From the NCBI GenBank assembly GCA_022447625.1, contig JAKVAX010000013.1, positions 1 to 64,000 on the forward strand: a stretch of 64,000 bases of DNA, given 5' to 3'. A program made the translations under genes and the position numbers. The first letter of the stretch is position 1. Each line of letters opens with the position of its first letter. This document shows positions 35,660-45,304 of this stretch, one piece after another. Origin of the DNA: Flavobacteriales bacterium. GTDB taxonomy: Bacteria; Bacteroidota; Bacteroidia; Flavobacteriales_D; Sanyastnellaceae. The notes beneath the pieces are model-generated. The model was given only the letters and a program-made list of their open reading frames with translations, had not been told where the DNA came from and did no database searches.

Positions 35660-36632
35660 GCATATCGTCATTTCGCGCACCGACGGCATCGGGGATGTCA
35701 TCCTTACGCTGCCCTTGGCAACACGTTTGCGTGCACTCTATCCAAAGGCGAAAATTAGCTTTTTAGGTCGTTCTTACACGCGCTGTGTAATTGAGGCCTG
35801 TCAAAGCGTGGATATCTTTTTGAATTGGGATGATATTTCTTCGCTAGCGCGGAATGAGCAGGTGGCCCAAGTCAAGGCATGGGACTCTGACATGATCTTC
35901 CATGTGTTTCCTCGGAAAGAGGTGATTGAAGTAGCACATGAAGCGAAGATTCCGACACGCATTGGGACCGCTAAGCGATGGCATGCTTTGACCAAGGTGA
36001 ACAAACGCCTTTGGTACAGCCGAAAAGGATCAGACCTTCACGAGGCACAACTGAATTTAAAGATGTTGGAGGCCATTGGTCAAGTTGCCTGTGACGATCT
36101 TAATAGCATTGGAGAGCTTTACAATATGAGTGTTCCATCTCAAGATCTCGGGAATGCTCAAGCGATTGTCGATGCGGAATTTTCCATTTTGTTGCATCCA
36201 CTCTCTCATGGCAGCGCGCTCGAATGGCCCTTGGAATCATTTGCCAAACTCATCGAACTACTGTCAGCAAAAGGTGTCACCGTAGGTGTGACCGGCACAG
36301 CGAAAGAACGCGAAACCATGGGTGATAGGTTGCCTTGGGACAAGGTGATTGATCTGGGCGGACAATTGAACTTAGATCAACTGCTATACCTGATTTCTAA
36401 AGTAGATGGTTTGGTGGCGGCTTCAACGGGGCCACTACATATGGCAGCGGCTACAGGCATTAATGCACTTGGGTTGTATTCACCGAAACGTCCAATATTC
36501 CCAACACGCTGGGCTCCATTGGGGCCAAAAGCATCGTACTTAGTTGATGATGTTCACCCAGAGGATGGACGATTGAAGATTACTCCCGATCAGGTATTCG
36601 GACGAATCCTAGAATGGAAGGCTAGTCGTTGA
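35640..36632 (+). CDS. family 9 glycosyltransferase (heptosyltransferase-like)
   Basis: 330 residues. GT-B fold, with RTDGIGDVILTLPLATRL near the start and ASTGPLHMAAATGINALGLY near residue 265 as ADP-heptose/LPS heptosyltransferase II signatures. Transfers a sugar, by family heptose, to the lipopolysaccharide core at the inner membrane. Overlaps the GT2 gene upstream by 20 bases and the convergent O-antigen ligase gene downstream by 43 bases. Carries an exact 13-base motif at 35842-35854, in a different frame from most others. Confidence 0.88.
   Translation: MPELSPKHIVISRTDGIGDVILTLPLATRLRALYPKAKISFLGRSYTRCVIEACQSVDIFLNWDDISSLARNEQVAQVKAWDSDMIFHVFPRKEVIEVAHEAKIPTRIGTAKRWHALTKVNKRLWYSRKGSDLHEAQLNLKMLEAIGQVACDDLNSIGELYNMSVPSQDLGNAQAIVDAEFSILLHPLSHGSALEWPLESFAKLIELLSAKGVTVGVTGTAKERETMGDRLPWDKVIDLGGQLNLDQLLYLISKVDGLVAASTGPLHMAAATGINALGLYSPKRPIFPTRWAPLGPKASYLVDDVHPEDGRLKITPDQVFGRILEWKASR
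35842..35854 (+). repeat. dispersed 13-base motif, exact, other frame
   Basis: CGCTAGCGCGGAA; read in another frame as SLARN in the GT9 gene. Confidence 0.8.
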
Positions 36633-38179
36633 CCGCTGAAAAGAGCGGCGAAAAACGCAAAGAAGGTAACTCCTGCCTGTGTCTCTAGGGTGTCTTCCGT
36701 CAGGAAGCTCAATGCCAAAATCAAACAGAAGGTGGTGAAGAGGAATCCCCGTTCACTTCCAACGACTCCGAGTGGCATAAACAGCACAAGTAGGAGTAAC
36801 AAGACGCCACATATCCCAAAGGTAATCCAGAAGGTCATGTATTGATTGTGCGCACGCAAACGGTAAGGTTCTTCTAAGGAAGAATCAATCTCGTCATATG
36901 CAGTAGCAAAGGCATCTTTGACATCTCCGGTTCCCACACCTAGCAAAGGGTGATCAGCGATGATGTGCCTTCCAGCCTTCCAGAATTCTAATCGTTGCGT
37001 CACAGAATTCCCACCTGGGTTACCGCCATTCATGACGTTCGATATTTCGAAGAAAATCTTGTCTAGTCGACGACGTAGTCCACTGTGTTCAATTTCAAGA
37101 ACAGAAGGGATTCCCGACTCAACGAGCTTGACATCTTCTTCCGATAGCGCACGTACCCCTTCAAGGTCTTTGCGGAGTCCTTTTGAAGTGAGGTATCGTA
37201 CCAAAGTGCCATAGAGCGCTTGCCCACGAGCATCTTTACTGTCGTATGCCAGAGAGCTTCGCTCTTCCCATCCCGAACGCAACTCTCCCCAGGCAATATA
37301 CCTCCAGATGAAGTGACCATTTTCACGCATGGTGTTGTCTGGATGGTGCTCATAGGGATTTCCCTGGGCTGTATGTGTTTCAAGTCCTTCGGCGTGGTTC
37401 TCTGGAAGTTTGAAGTAGTCATAGGTTATGTACCCAATGGCACCTATGCCAATCAGCATCAAAGAAGGGATTGTCCAGCGCAGCATCTTGCGCCATCTTG
37501 GCTTAATCACGCTCGCTTCTTCACTCACAAGGAAGAGAATAATCACTGCTGTTAGGAGTACCGCTCCCGTGACAGATTCGATGATCCACAAGAAGCTGAG
37601 ATTCAATGCTAATAGCGCCAAACAGAGAAGAATTTTTCGTCCTTCAGAGATCCATAACATCAACACAGCTGATGCAAAAACGAGTAGCATGCTGAATCGA
37701 ATATGTGAGATAAACACACTGATATCACGGATGTTACTGACTTCTTTATCCCAGATGCCAAGAGGGATTAGGGCACATCCGACAACTGCCGCTCCGCAGG
37801 CCATGACAAAGAATAGCCACATACGCCTCAGACTCAATCCTTCTATAGGTCTAGCGGTGAAGAAAATGGTGACGAAGAGAAGAATGGGGAGCTTAATCCG
37901 AATATCTTTCATCGCATAACCGAAGTCTTGCGTCCATAGCAAGCCAATGATGTGGATGAGGAAGACAGAGATCAGGATCCAGAAGTAACCACTTGAAATG
38001 GCTTTTGCCCAGCGGTACTTGAGGTTCTGTTTTTCAGAAGTTAGTTGATCAATGATCCAGGTTCCGAGAAGCCAGAATGAAGACACACTCATCCCGAAAT
38101 TCGAGAAGGGCATCGACACTACAGCAAGGATTAGCCCTGCCTGGTAAAGAAGGGGGACAATTCTATCTTTCTGAATCAC
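36590..38179 (-). CDS. O-antigen ligase/polymerase (Wzy_C domain) family protein
   Basis: 529 residues. About twelve membrane helices with a large periplasmic loop (about 270-430). His444 in RAHNQYMTFWITFG matches the conserved HNxYL box of WaaL/Wzy_C proteins, and the loop holds several Arg residues expected to bind lipid-linked glycan. It probably attaches or polymerises surface polysaccharide at the periplasmic face. Convergent with two LPS glycosyltransferase genes. Distinguishing ligase from polymerase is not possible from sequence alone. Confidence 0.82.
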   Translation of the reverse strand: MIQKDRIVPLLYQAGLILAVVSMPFSNFGMSVSSFWLLGTWIIDQLTSEKQNLKYRWAKAISSGYFWILISVFLIHIIGLLWTQDFGYAMKDIRIKLPILLFVTIFFTARPIEGLSLRRMWLFFVMACGAAVVGCALIPLGIWDKEVSNIRDISVFISHIRFSMLLVFASAVLMLWISEGRKILLCLALLALNLSFLWIIESVTGAVLLTAVIILFLVSEEASVIKPRWRKMLRWTIPSLMLIGIGAIGYITYDYFKLPENHAEGLETHTAQGNPYEHHPDNTMRENGHFIWRYIAWGELRSGWEERSSLAYDSKDARGQALYGTLVRYLTSKGLRKDLEGVRALSEEDVKLVESGIPSVLEIEHSGLRRRLDKIFFEISNVMNGGNPGGNSVTQRLEFWKAGRHIIADHPLLGVGTGDVKDAFATAYDEIDSSLEEPYRLRAHNQYMTFWITFGICGVLLLLLVLFMPLGVVGSERGFLFTTFCLILALSFLTEDTLETQAGVTFFAFFAALFSGQRLAFHSRIRPNT

Positions 38180-38185
38180 CTAGGT

Positions 38186-39838
38186 CTATTCGGTTCCGTT
38201 TAGGATCCGAATATACTCCTCTCCGAAGACATTCAAGGCACGTTTCAGTACTGGATCATGTTCCAGGGCGTAGCGAATCGCTCCTTTTTGATAGTAGTAA
38301 CGACTAATGATCTCTTCTTCAAGAGTGTACTCAATCTGCTCGCGGAATTTCTGAAGATCACGTGATTTCTCAGGTGCGATCTGCTCTTCAAGCGAAGCAA
38401 AGACCTCTTCAGCTCCTTCGTAGTAGCGCTCATCTTGAGCCACTTCTTTGAGTCGGGCGAGAAGTTCTTCTGTACGTGTATCGTAGTCGAATTCTTTTAA
38501 AAGTGCGTAGGCCACAAAGTCATCATATCGTTCACCTAGGTCGAAGGCTTCAGGTTCTGCGATTTCAGCGTTCTCACGTACAAAGGTGGTCGCGTATTTG
38601 AATACGATGTGATTACGCATGAGTCCCGCAAGTACGTTGCTGAATTCACCTTGCTCCACGTCTACATCCGGCGCAACTCCACGTCCGTCATAAACGGTAC
38701 GACCGCCTACGGTTTGAAAAGGCTTGATAAGTGAATCAGGTACTTCGTCTACACGTTCGCCAGCACGGTTGGTATAATCGAGTTTCTGGATGCATCGTCC
38801 GCTAGGAATGTAGTATTTCGCAACCGTCAACTTTAGTTTTGAGTTATACTCGAGGTCTTTTGTTTGCTGTACAAGACCTTTGCCGAATGTGGTGTTTCCG
38901 ACAACTACAGCTCTATCAAGATCTTGCAATGCCCCACTCACGATTTCACTGGCACTGGCAGAACCACCATCAACCAAAACAATAACTGGCATGTCAGGAG
39001 CAATAGGCTCGTTTAGTGCTGTGTGCGTACGATTCCACTCTTCGAGTTTTCCTTTCGTGCTTACGATTTCTGTTCCTTTCTGAACAAATAGGTTCACGAT
39101 GTTGATGGCTTCTCGAAGCAAACCACCACCATTGCCGCGAAGGTCGAACACAAGCTGCTCCATTCCTTCGTTGTCGCGAAGTTCAACAAGGTTTTTGCGT
39201 ACTTCTGCACTCGCTGTTTTGGTGAAACTTCTGAGGTGGATGTATCCAACCTTATCAGTCAACATTCCAGCGTAAGGAACGTCTGGAATCTGTACATCTT
39301 GGCGCTCTACTTGAACAACCATCGGGCTTGCTTCTCCTTCACGTCGGATTTTAACATCCACCGTAGTTCCGGCTTGACCTTTAAGGAGTCCACTGATTTC
39401 GTCAGGGTCGACCTCATTGAGGTCTTTCCCATCGATTTCAAGAACAACATCGCCGGCGAGAAGTCCGGCAGAATGTGCTGCGTATCCTTCATATGGCTCC
39501 ATGATTGTCACCTCTCCATCAATGGTGTTGACGAGGGCACCGATGCCGCCATATTGACCTGTGGTCATGAAACGGTAATCTTCAATCTTAGATTCAGGAT
39601 AGTAAACTGTGTAAGGGTCGAGTGACTTGAGCATGGCGTCAATACCTGTCTTCATCAACTCACCTGGATTGGTCTCGTCTACGTAGAAAATGTTGAGTTC
39701 TTTGTAGAGCCCAGTGAAGATCTCAAGGTTCTTTGAGATTTCGAAATAGTCTTCAGCAGCTTTGAATGAGATTCCTCCGATGGCGAGTGGTACAAACAGT
39801 AACCAAACCCACTTATTCTTACGTAGCACTTTTTTCAT
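38186..39838 (-). CDS. C-terminal processing peptidase, S41 family
   Basis: 550 residues from ATG 39838; the earlier ATG is inside rnpA. A signal anchor (residues 7-27) is followed by a PDZ domain (GQYGGIGALVNTIDGEVTI, GLLAGDVVLEIDGKDL) and the protease core with catalytic Ser295 (GGSASASEIVSG) and Lys320 (FGKGLVQQ), spaced 25 apart as in CtpA/Prc. It trims or degrades exported proteins in the periplasm. In an operon with rnpA (1-base gap), hemD and DUF4271, an arrangement usual for Bacteroidota. Confidence 0.94.
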   Translation of the reverse strand: MKKVLRKNKWVWLLFVPLAIGGISFKAAEDYFEISKNLEIFTGLYKELNIFYVDETNPGELMKTGIDAMLKSLDPYTVYYPESKIEDYRFMTTGQYGGIGALVNTIDGEVTIMEPYEGYAAHSAGLLAGDVVLEIDGKDLNEVDPDEISGLLKGQAGTTVDVKIRREGEASPMVVQVERQDVQIPDVPYAGMLTDKVGYIHLRSFTKTASAEVRKNLVELRDNEGMEQLVFDLRGNGGGLLREAINIVNLFVQKGTEIVSTKGKLEEWNRTHTALNEPIAPDMPVIVLVDGGSASASEIVSGALQDLDRAVVVGNTTFGKGLVQQTKDLEYNSKLKLTVAKYYIPSGRCIQKLDYTNRAGERVDEVPDSLIKPFQTVGGRTVYDGRGVAPDVDVEQGEFSNVLAGLMRNHIVFKYATTFVRENAEIAEPEAFDLGERYDDFVAYALLKEFDYDTRTEELLARLKEVAQDERYYEGAEEVFASLEEQIAPEKSRDLQKFREQIEYTLEEEIISRYYYQKGAIRYALEHDPVLKRALNVFGEEYIRILNGTE

Positions 39839-39839
39839 C

Positions 39840-40262
39840 CTATCCGGTTTGATGGATCGATCGGTCATCGCTCTTGAAGTTAGCGATATCCTCTATTAAA
39901 CGATCGATCAGGAGCGATATTTTAAGATCTATTGTGTTAAAGTCTGGGAGTTCTTTCCCAATGTAGATCACTGCTACCGCCAATTGAAGATCGTGTTGTT
40001 CACAAGCATCGTAAATACGGTGCTTTTGCATACGCCAACTTTCGCGAATAAGTCGCTTGATTCGGTTGCGATCGACAGCTTTCTTGAAGTATCGCTTAGA
40101 AACACTGATGACTACCTGTACAGGTTGATCTTCGCTTAGCTCAGTAGCAAGCCACTTGAAGCGCACAGGAAATGACTTAATAGCCGCACCTTTTTCAAAA
40201 AGCTGACCGATGATCTTACGGTGCGTAAGACGCTCGTGCTTTTTAAAGGTGTATCGTTTCAT
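39840..40262 (-). CDS. rnpA: ribonuclease P protein component
   Basis: 140 residues, standard length. The RNR motif region KRYFKKAVDRNRIKRLIRES is intact, with the basic N-terminal FKKHERLTH. It helps the RNase P RNA bind pre-tRNA and cut the 5' leader. rpmH, its usual neighbour elsewhere, is not here; the flavobacterial order hemD-rnpA-S41 is. Confidence 0.94.
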   Translation of the reverse strand: MKRYTFKKHERLTHRKIIGQLFEKGAAIKSFPVRFKWLATELSEDQPVQVVISVSKRYFKKAVDRNRIKRLIRESWRMQKHRIYDACEQHDLQLAVAVIYIGKELPDFNTIDLKISLLIDRLIEDIANFKSDDRSIHQTG

Positions 40263-40279
40263 GAAAGTAATGGGCCGGC

Positions 40280-41032
40280 CTATCCTTTCCCGGTGATATA
40301 GTTCTCAATCGCCATCGACATCGAAGGTGCCTTTGGGTTTGGAGCGCTAACGTCAACACGTAGTCCAGATTCTTCCGTTGCCTTGACCGTTGTTGGGCCG
40401 AATGCTGCAATGCGTGTAGCATTCTGCTTGAAATCAGGGAAATTCTTAAAGAGTGACTCAATTCCTGAAGGAGAGAAAAATACAAGCATATCGTAGGTCA
40501 CATCTGAAAGGTCAGAGAGGTCGCTACATACCGTGCGGTACATGATTGCTTTAGTGTAATTGATCTTCGCTTCTTCCAACAAATGAGGAATAGATGGCTT
40601 CAACAAGTCAGAACAAGGAAGAAGGAACTTCTCCTTGCTATGCTTTTTGATAGAATCCATCAAGTCAGCAAAACGCGCCTTCCCATGGAAAATCTTACGC
40701 TTGCGGTAAACAACATATTTCTGAAGATAAAATGCGGTTGATTCTGAAATACAGAAGTACTTCATGGTGTCAGGTACAGCGAATCGCAACTCTTCACAAA
40801 TCCGGAAGTAGTTATCAACGGCATTACGACTCGTGAAAATCACCGCAGTGTGATCTTCAAGATCAATGCGCTCTTGACGAAATTCCTGTCCTGGAACTGG
40901 TTCAACATGAATGAACGGACGGAAGTCGATCTTCATGTTGTATTTGTCTGCCAAGTCAAAGTATGGAGACTTATCAGAAGCAGGCTTTGGTTGCGAGATG
41001 AGAATGGTTTTAACCTTGTCTTGCCCAGCCAT
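40280..41032 (-). CDS. hemD: uroporphyrinogen-III synthase
   Basis: 250 residues. Two-lobed HemD fold with VIFTSRNAVDNYFRIC near residue 65, VFFSPSGIESLFKNFPDF near 190 and the end FGPTTVKATEESGLRV. It closes hydroxymethylbilane to uroporphyrinogen III in haem synthesis. Low identity is usual for the family; the neighbours rnpA and DUF4271 support the call. Confidence 0.9.
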   Translation of the reverse strand: MAGQDKVKTILISQPKPASDKSPYFDLADKYNMKIDFRPFIHVEPVPGQEFRQERIDLEDHTAVIFTSRNAVDNYFRICEELRFAVPDTMKYFCISESTAFYLQKYVVYRKRKIFHGKARFADLMDSIKKHSKEKFLLPCSDLLKPSIPHLLEEAKINYTKAIMYRTVCSDLSDLSDVTYDMLVFFSPSGIESLFKNFPDFKQNATRIAAFGPTTVKATEESGLRVDVSAPNPKAPSMSMAIENYITGKG

Positions 41033-41069
41033 AAGTAGTTCGTTTCAAATTCCTTAGCGAAACCTACTT

Positions 41070-41774
41070 CTAAACGCCGTAAACCGTGGAAAAGACTTTC
41101 AACAGCACCACGAAGGGTAGGATTTCGAGGGTGCAAAGATACAAAATTATATAGTTCAGAGTGATGCGGTTCTCAATAGCCGCTATGACACCCCTGAATA
41201 AACGGAACAAATAACTCAGCAAGTATATTCCAATCCCAACATAGATCAGAAGAGGAGCTGGACCTCCTTCGGAAAGGGACGCTGCAATAGAAAGAAGAAG
41301 CAACACGCTTCCGGTTAATTCCGAGACTAAAATTGAGTTTCCGTAGTAGACTTTCAGACTGTTGCCTGGTTTACCAATGGTAGAAACCAATTGCATGGCA
41401 ACAATCTTTAACATAAACACCATGGCCACTAAGAAACACATGGTCAAAAACGGACCTACCCCTTCCGCGATAGCGAATGAAGCAGAACTCTTGAGAAACA
41501 AAAACAGAAACAATGCATGACCAATGACCAACACAGGGAACATGAAGAGCCAGTCTGGCTTGATCTGGTATTCATTGTCGATGAAGGTTTGCTTGGCGAT
41601 GCGGTAGTTAGTGAAGTTGTAGCCCAAGAGTTGGATGTACTGAGGGTATTGCACCTTAACTAGTACCACAAGAATTAATGCACCCAAAAGAAACCAAGTC
41701 ATCCAAGGTTCGAAGAGGTGATCTACTTCGCGAAGTCTTGGTGTTATGTCTAAAACGAGGGCGATGGGCTGCAC
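41070..41774 (-). CDS. DUF4271 membrane protein
   Basis: 234 residues with six to seven hydrophobic helices and little else. Size, composition and its place just upstream of hemD match the Bacteroidota family DUF4271. Function unknown. Exact 13-base motif at 41463-41475. The lamin-tail gene ends 17 bases upstream on the same strand, so it may be read from that transcript too. Confidence 0.8.
   Translation of the reverse strand: MQPIALVLDITPRLREVDHLFEPWMTWFLLGALILVVLVKVQYPQYIQLLGYNFTNYRIAKQTFIDNEYQIKPDWLFMFPVLVIGHALFLFLFLKSSASFAIAEGVGPFLTMCFLVAMVFMLKIVAMQLVSTIGKPGNSLKVYYGNSILVSELTGSVLLLLSIAASLSEGGPAPLLIYVGIGIYLLSYLFRLFRGVIAAIENRITLNYIILYLCTLEILPFVVLLKVFSTVYGV
41463..41475 (-). repeat. dispersed 13-base motif, exact
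   Basis: Encodes FAIAEG in DUF4271. Confidence 0.8.
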
Positions 41775-41790
41775 AACCCAAAGGTGGCAA

Positions 41791-44700
41791 TTAATCTAAC
41801 TGGTGCCCCAGCGTGCAGACCAATTTTTCAAAGATGACTTCTCCATCGGGGTGGAAAACCTCAAAAATGATGACATAAATGCCAATAGGGGCCTTTTCGC
41901 CGTGGTCAGTGATTCCGTTCCAGCTCAAGGTGCCTTCCATTCCCAAGGTCTCATTATTCGCAAGACGTCGGATGAAACGACCACCATCATCGAAGATTTG
42001 GATGTTTCCAGTGAATCCGGCACGCCCGAGGTTGTAACTGATTAACAGGTTGTCTTCGAAGCCATCGTTGTCAGGTGAGAAGACTTCTGGTGATGCGCTC
42101 ACCACGCTCTCAGACATGGCTTGATCGAACTGACTATTCATATAACCTGGCGTTGCGAAGCCTTCGATGCTTGCGGCACTGTGCCAGTTGGTTTCATCAT
42201 CGGAATATCGTTCCGCGCTCAGGCGCTCAAGAGAAACACCTTCGGTATCATCCAACAATGGGTAGTGTTGGCTGTCGTCGTATGGAACACGGTCACTGAT
42301 TGTGAATAGACTGTCAGTGAGCACCACCACCCCGCTGTTGTTGCTGTATGTGGGAAGGTCGGCTACTTCAATGATGGCTGTTTCCGCTGCATTCGGGTAG
42401 AAGGCAGTAACACCGGATACCGATTCTGTGAAGACGAAATATTCGCCCGGATAGATGATGAAAGGCACTTCCGAGATAGGCTTGAAATTCTCAGGGATTC
42501 CATTGGCTTCATTACCTAGCTGCCAGTTCAGAATACTGATGTTCTTTTCTGAGCGGTTGTAGATTTCAACGAAGTCCGTCCCATCTGTATAAGGGTCGAA
42601 GAGAATCTCATTAATGATCAAATCTCCAGCCTCCGCATCTTCTGGCACAGCGAAACGAACCAACTCGACCCCCTCCGTTAGCTTCCCCCAGCAATCAGTG
42701 GCTCCAGTGAGTTGACAGATATAGGTCACTCCTGCTGAAAACCCACCGTCAAATTCTATGCGCATTGATCGCCGCGTAGGAGGAATAAGGGAAGTAGCGC
42801 CTTGCAGATACCCTAATGATTCAAAGGTGCCGTTGGTTTCAATACCAACCTCAACTTCTAATGTTTCTTCACTGATCAAATCAAGCTGCTCGTCAAAGAA
42901 GATGTCGATGCTGTTGGCTCCAGAAACGAGGGCGTAAAGCACTGCAGGAAAAGCCTGGTCTGGAGTCTCGTCGTAAACCGAATTGATGGCTCCAGCTGTG
43001 TGGCCCGTGGTTGCTTGTGAAGCCGTCCAGTTGTCTTGGTCGCTGCACGGGTCTTCAGGATTAATCAACTCCAAACTGTAGCCACCGTCATCCTTGGAAG
43101 GGTCGTTATACCAGCTGTCTTCGTAGCTAACTTCATCTATGATATTGAGGGCTGCGTCGGTCAAGGTGAGAGTTCTTCCACCATTCGTCAAGCCCGGGAA
43201 TTCAACCATTCCCACGACATTATCGAACAACAAGAAGTCAATCAAGTCTTCGTTGTCAGTAATGATAAGGTGGGCGCCAGGTTCAAGAACAACTTGCTCT
43301 TCGAAGAAGCCATCGTTCAGTAGTAAGTCTGTGAGCTCGAGCAAATTTTCAGAACGGTTGAATACCTCAACATACTCTGCATTCGGTGAAGGAATTTCCG
43401 CGTTTGGGGCGGCCATGATCTCGGTCATGATTAAGTCGCCTTCCTGAGGGACTGAGCCGCGCGTAAATTCAATGATGAGGTCATCAGTACTTGCATTACC
43501 CGAGCAGTCAACTACGTTTGACAGTGTGATTGTGTAACTAGTGCCACTTTCGAATTCACTGTCAAATACGATTTCGATTGCGCTGAGGTCATTGGCCAGC
43601 GTTGTAGATAATATCGGAATGGCCGGTGCAATGTCAATGGAAATCAAATCAAGTTGATCATCAGCTAAGCGTTCGTCAAATTGAATCAACACGCTGTTGT
43701 CAGCTGGGAAAAAGAACGAAGCAATCGTCGGTGCCGTAGCATCTGGCGCGTCGTTGAATATGCTGTTTACCGCTCCAGGAGTTCCTCCAGAAAAACTTTG
43801 TGAAGCACTCCAGTTCCCAGAACCAGAACATCCGGCGAATGGATTGATGCGTTCCAAGGTGATTCCACCATCGGAGAATTCTGAGGCCCCGTACCAATCG
43901 TCAGTGTAGGAAACAATATCGAGAATGGTGCTTTCCGGACTTAATAGTGTTAGGCTATCGCCGGAATTGCTCAGCGCGGTAAACGACTCTACGGTAATAA
44001 CCGGACCGAATGCTTCCAGAACTTCGGCTGCCTCATTATCACATAGGATGACGTATTCTCCAGGCAATAAAGGGTAGGAAGGAAGAATCTTCGAGGTGTT
44101 CGTATTGACGAATTCAAAATTGGCTAAGTCGAAGGCGTTGTCAGAGGCATTGAAGAACTCTACGAATTCAAACTCTGGAAGGCCCAGGGCTGGAGTTGGG
44201 TCAGGTAAGATTTCGTTGATGACGATGTCACCTGCTTCTGCGATAGCGCTCACCACCCAGGTGAAGTTCAGGGTGCCACCATCAAGACTATTCCCCGAGA
44301 GATCCTCTACTCCATTCACAGTCAAGGTTACTTCCGTATTCTCAGGGAAGGTGTTCCCAAAAGTCAAATGAACCAAAGACTGATCAACTTCGTCACGTTC
44401 AGCTGTGGCAGGGGAGCCAACACCATTAGAAACTGAATAATTACCGACTGTTTCGGCGCTAGCCTCGTCAACAGCCTCATTGAAAACAACGTCAATCTCA
44501 TTCGCGCTGATGGTGGTGATTGACTGCAATTCAGGGGCAATGTCATCTACGAATTGAGCACCGAAATAAATGTCGTCAAATTGAAAGGCATCAGCGTTAC
44601 TTACGGTGTAATTACAGACGAGTCCAAGTGCTGTAGCTACTGAATATGTATCATCCACCCCAGAAGCTTCGAGCTGATAGTTCGTGCCGCCGTCTGGGTC

Positions 44701-45231
44701 AACAAAGATCTGCCAGTTGCCTGACCCATCTCGCGTGACACGCACTCTGATTTCAAAAGAACCGGCTACCAGACCCGCTGTTCCTGCAGCAATTTCAACC
44801 ACTGGGTCTCCCAAGTTATCGTCGCGGAGGAGTCGAATGGCATCTTCTGAACCAGATTCTCCAAAGAGTAGGAAATAACCTTGAGCACCAGCGCTGGAAG
44901 CTCCAGTGAAGGATAGGTTCTCAGCTTGAGAACTGAGGTAGTAGCGTGTGAAGTTGTTGGAAGAGCCAGAGAAGGAATGTTTTACCCAAATGTTCCATTC
45001 TTGGTTGGCCAATTCCGCGCTAGCGAAGGTAGTAGACAAATAACTTTGGGAAGCCTCGTCGTCATTCAGCTGCAAGCGTTGATTGCCGTTAATAATGAAG
45101 TTCTCGGTATTGCCATTCCAGACTGGATTCGTGGTGAGATCACCATCAGAGAAATCATCCGTCAATTGCGCGGAGGCCAGCGAATAAACGCTGCATAAGA
45201 TCATCAAAACGAAAAGACGCATCAGTTGCAT
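41791..45231 (-). CDS. secreted lamin-tail-domain surface protein
   Basis: 1146 residues; an internal ATG at 45222 is an equally good start. Signal peptide (MRLFVLMILCSVYSLASAQ), then a concanavalin-like beta sandwich (about 20-230). Three lamin tail domains follow, each starting GDIVINEIL / GDLIMTEIM / GDLIINEIL, alternating with Ig-like SbsA-type domains (FNEAVDE..., FDERLADD...). The end is a gliding-motility-type C-terminal domain (SPDNDGFEDNLLISY, GIYVIIFE), a T9SS signal of the type B/FlgD-like class. Likely a large cell-surface or matrix protein, perhaps binding polymers; no catalytic motif seen. Confidence 0.82.
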   Translation of the reverse strand: MQLMRLFVLMILCSVYSLASAQLTDDFSDGDLTTNPVWNGNTENFIINGNQRLQLNDDEASQSYLSTTFASAELANQEWNIWVKHSFSGSSNNFTRYYLSSQAENLSFTGASSAGAQGYFLLFGESGSEDAIRLLRDDNLGDPVVEIAAGTAGLVAGSFEIRVRVTRDGSGNWQIFVDPDGGTNYQLEASGVDDTYSVATALGLVCNYTVSNADAFQFDDIYFGAQFVDDIAPELQSITTISANEIDVVFNEAVDEASAETVGNYSVSNGVGSPATAERDEVDQSLVHLTFGNTFPENTEVTLTVNGVEDLSGNSLDGGTLNFTWVVSAIAEAGDIVINEILPDPTPALGLPEFEFVEFFNASDNAFDLANFEFVNTNTSKILPSYPLLPGEYVILCDNEAAEVLEAFGPVITVESFTALSNSGDSLTLLSPESTILDIVSYTDDWYGASEFSDGGITLERINPFAGCSGSGNWSASQSFSGGTPGAVNSIFNDAPDATAPTIASFFFPADNSVLIQFDERLADDQLDLISIDIAPAIPILSTTLANDLSAIEIVFDSEFESGTSYTITLSNVVDCSGNASTDDLIIEFTRGSVPQEGDLIMTEIMAAPNAEIPSPNAEYVEVFNRSENLLELTDLLLNDGFFEEQVVLEPGAHLIITDNEDLIDFLLFDNVVGMVEFPGLTNGGRTLTLTDAALNIIDEVSYEDSWYNDPSKDDGGYSLELINPEDPCSDQDNWTASQATTGHTAGAINSVYDETPDQAFPAVLYALVSGANSIDIFFDEQLDLISEETLEVEVGIETNGTFESLGYLQGATSLIPPTRRSMRIEFDGGFSAGVTYICQLTGATDCWGKLTEGVELVRFAVPEDAEAGDLIINEILFDPYTDGTDFVEIYNRSEKNISILNWQLGNEANGIPENFKPISEVPFIIYPGEYFVFTESVSGVTAFYPNAAETAIIEVADLPTYSNNSGVVVLTDSLFTISDRVPYDDSQHYPLLDDTEGVSLERLSAERYSDDETNWHSAASIEGFATPGYMNSQFDQAMSESVVSASPEVFSPDNDGFEDNLLISYNLGRAGFTGNIQIFDDGGRFIRRLANNETLGMEGTLSWNGITDHGEKAPIGIYVIIFEVFHPDGEVIFEKLVCTLGHQLD
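44236..44248 (-). repeat. dispersed 13-base motif, one mismatch
   Basis: TTCTGCGATAGCG; encodes SAIAEA before the first lamin tail domain. Confidence 0.5.
45013..45025 (-). repeat. dispersed 13-base motif, exact
   Basis: Encodes FASAEL near the start of the lamin-tail protein. Confidence 0.8.
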
Positions 45232-45262
45232 TTTACAAAGCGGCTAAGGGGCCTAAATATAC

Positions 45263-45270
45263 TACTTTTG
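45263..45270 (+). promoter_or_regulatory. -7 box of asd
   Basis: TACTTTTG matches TAnnTTTG, 34 bases before the asd ATG. It lies in the 73-base divergent gap shared with the lamin-tail gene. Confidence 0.55.
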
Positions 45271-45304
45271 ACTCCTGAGAATCAGGTTTAAAAAATCTTA
45301 ATTT

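Noticed and set aside
37428-37919. 163-codon open frame opposite the O-antigen ligase gene
   Set aside because: Antisense to hydrophobic codons; no recognisable protein features.
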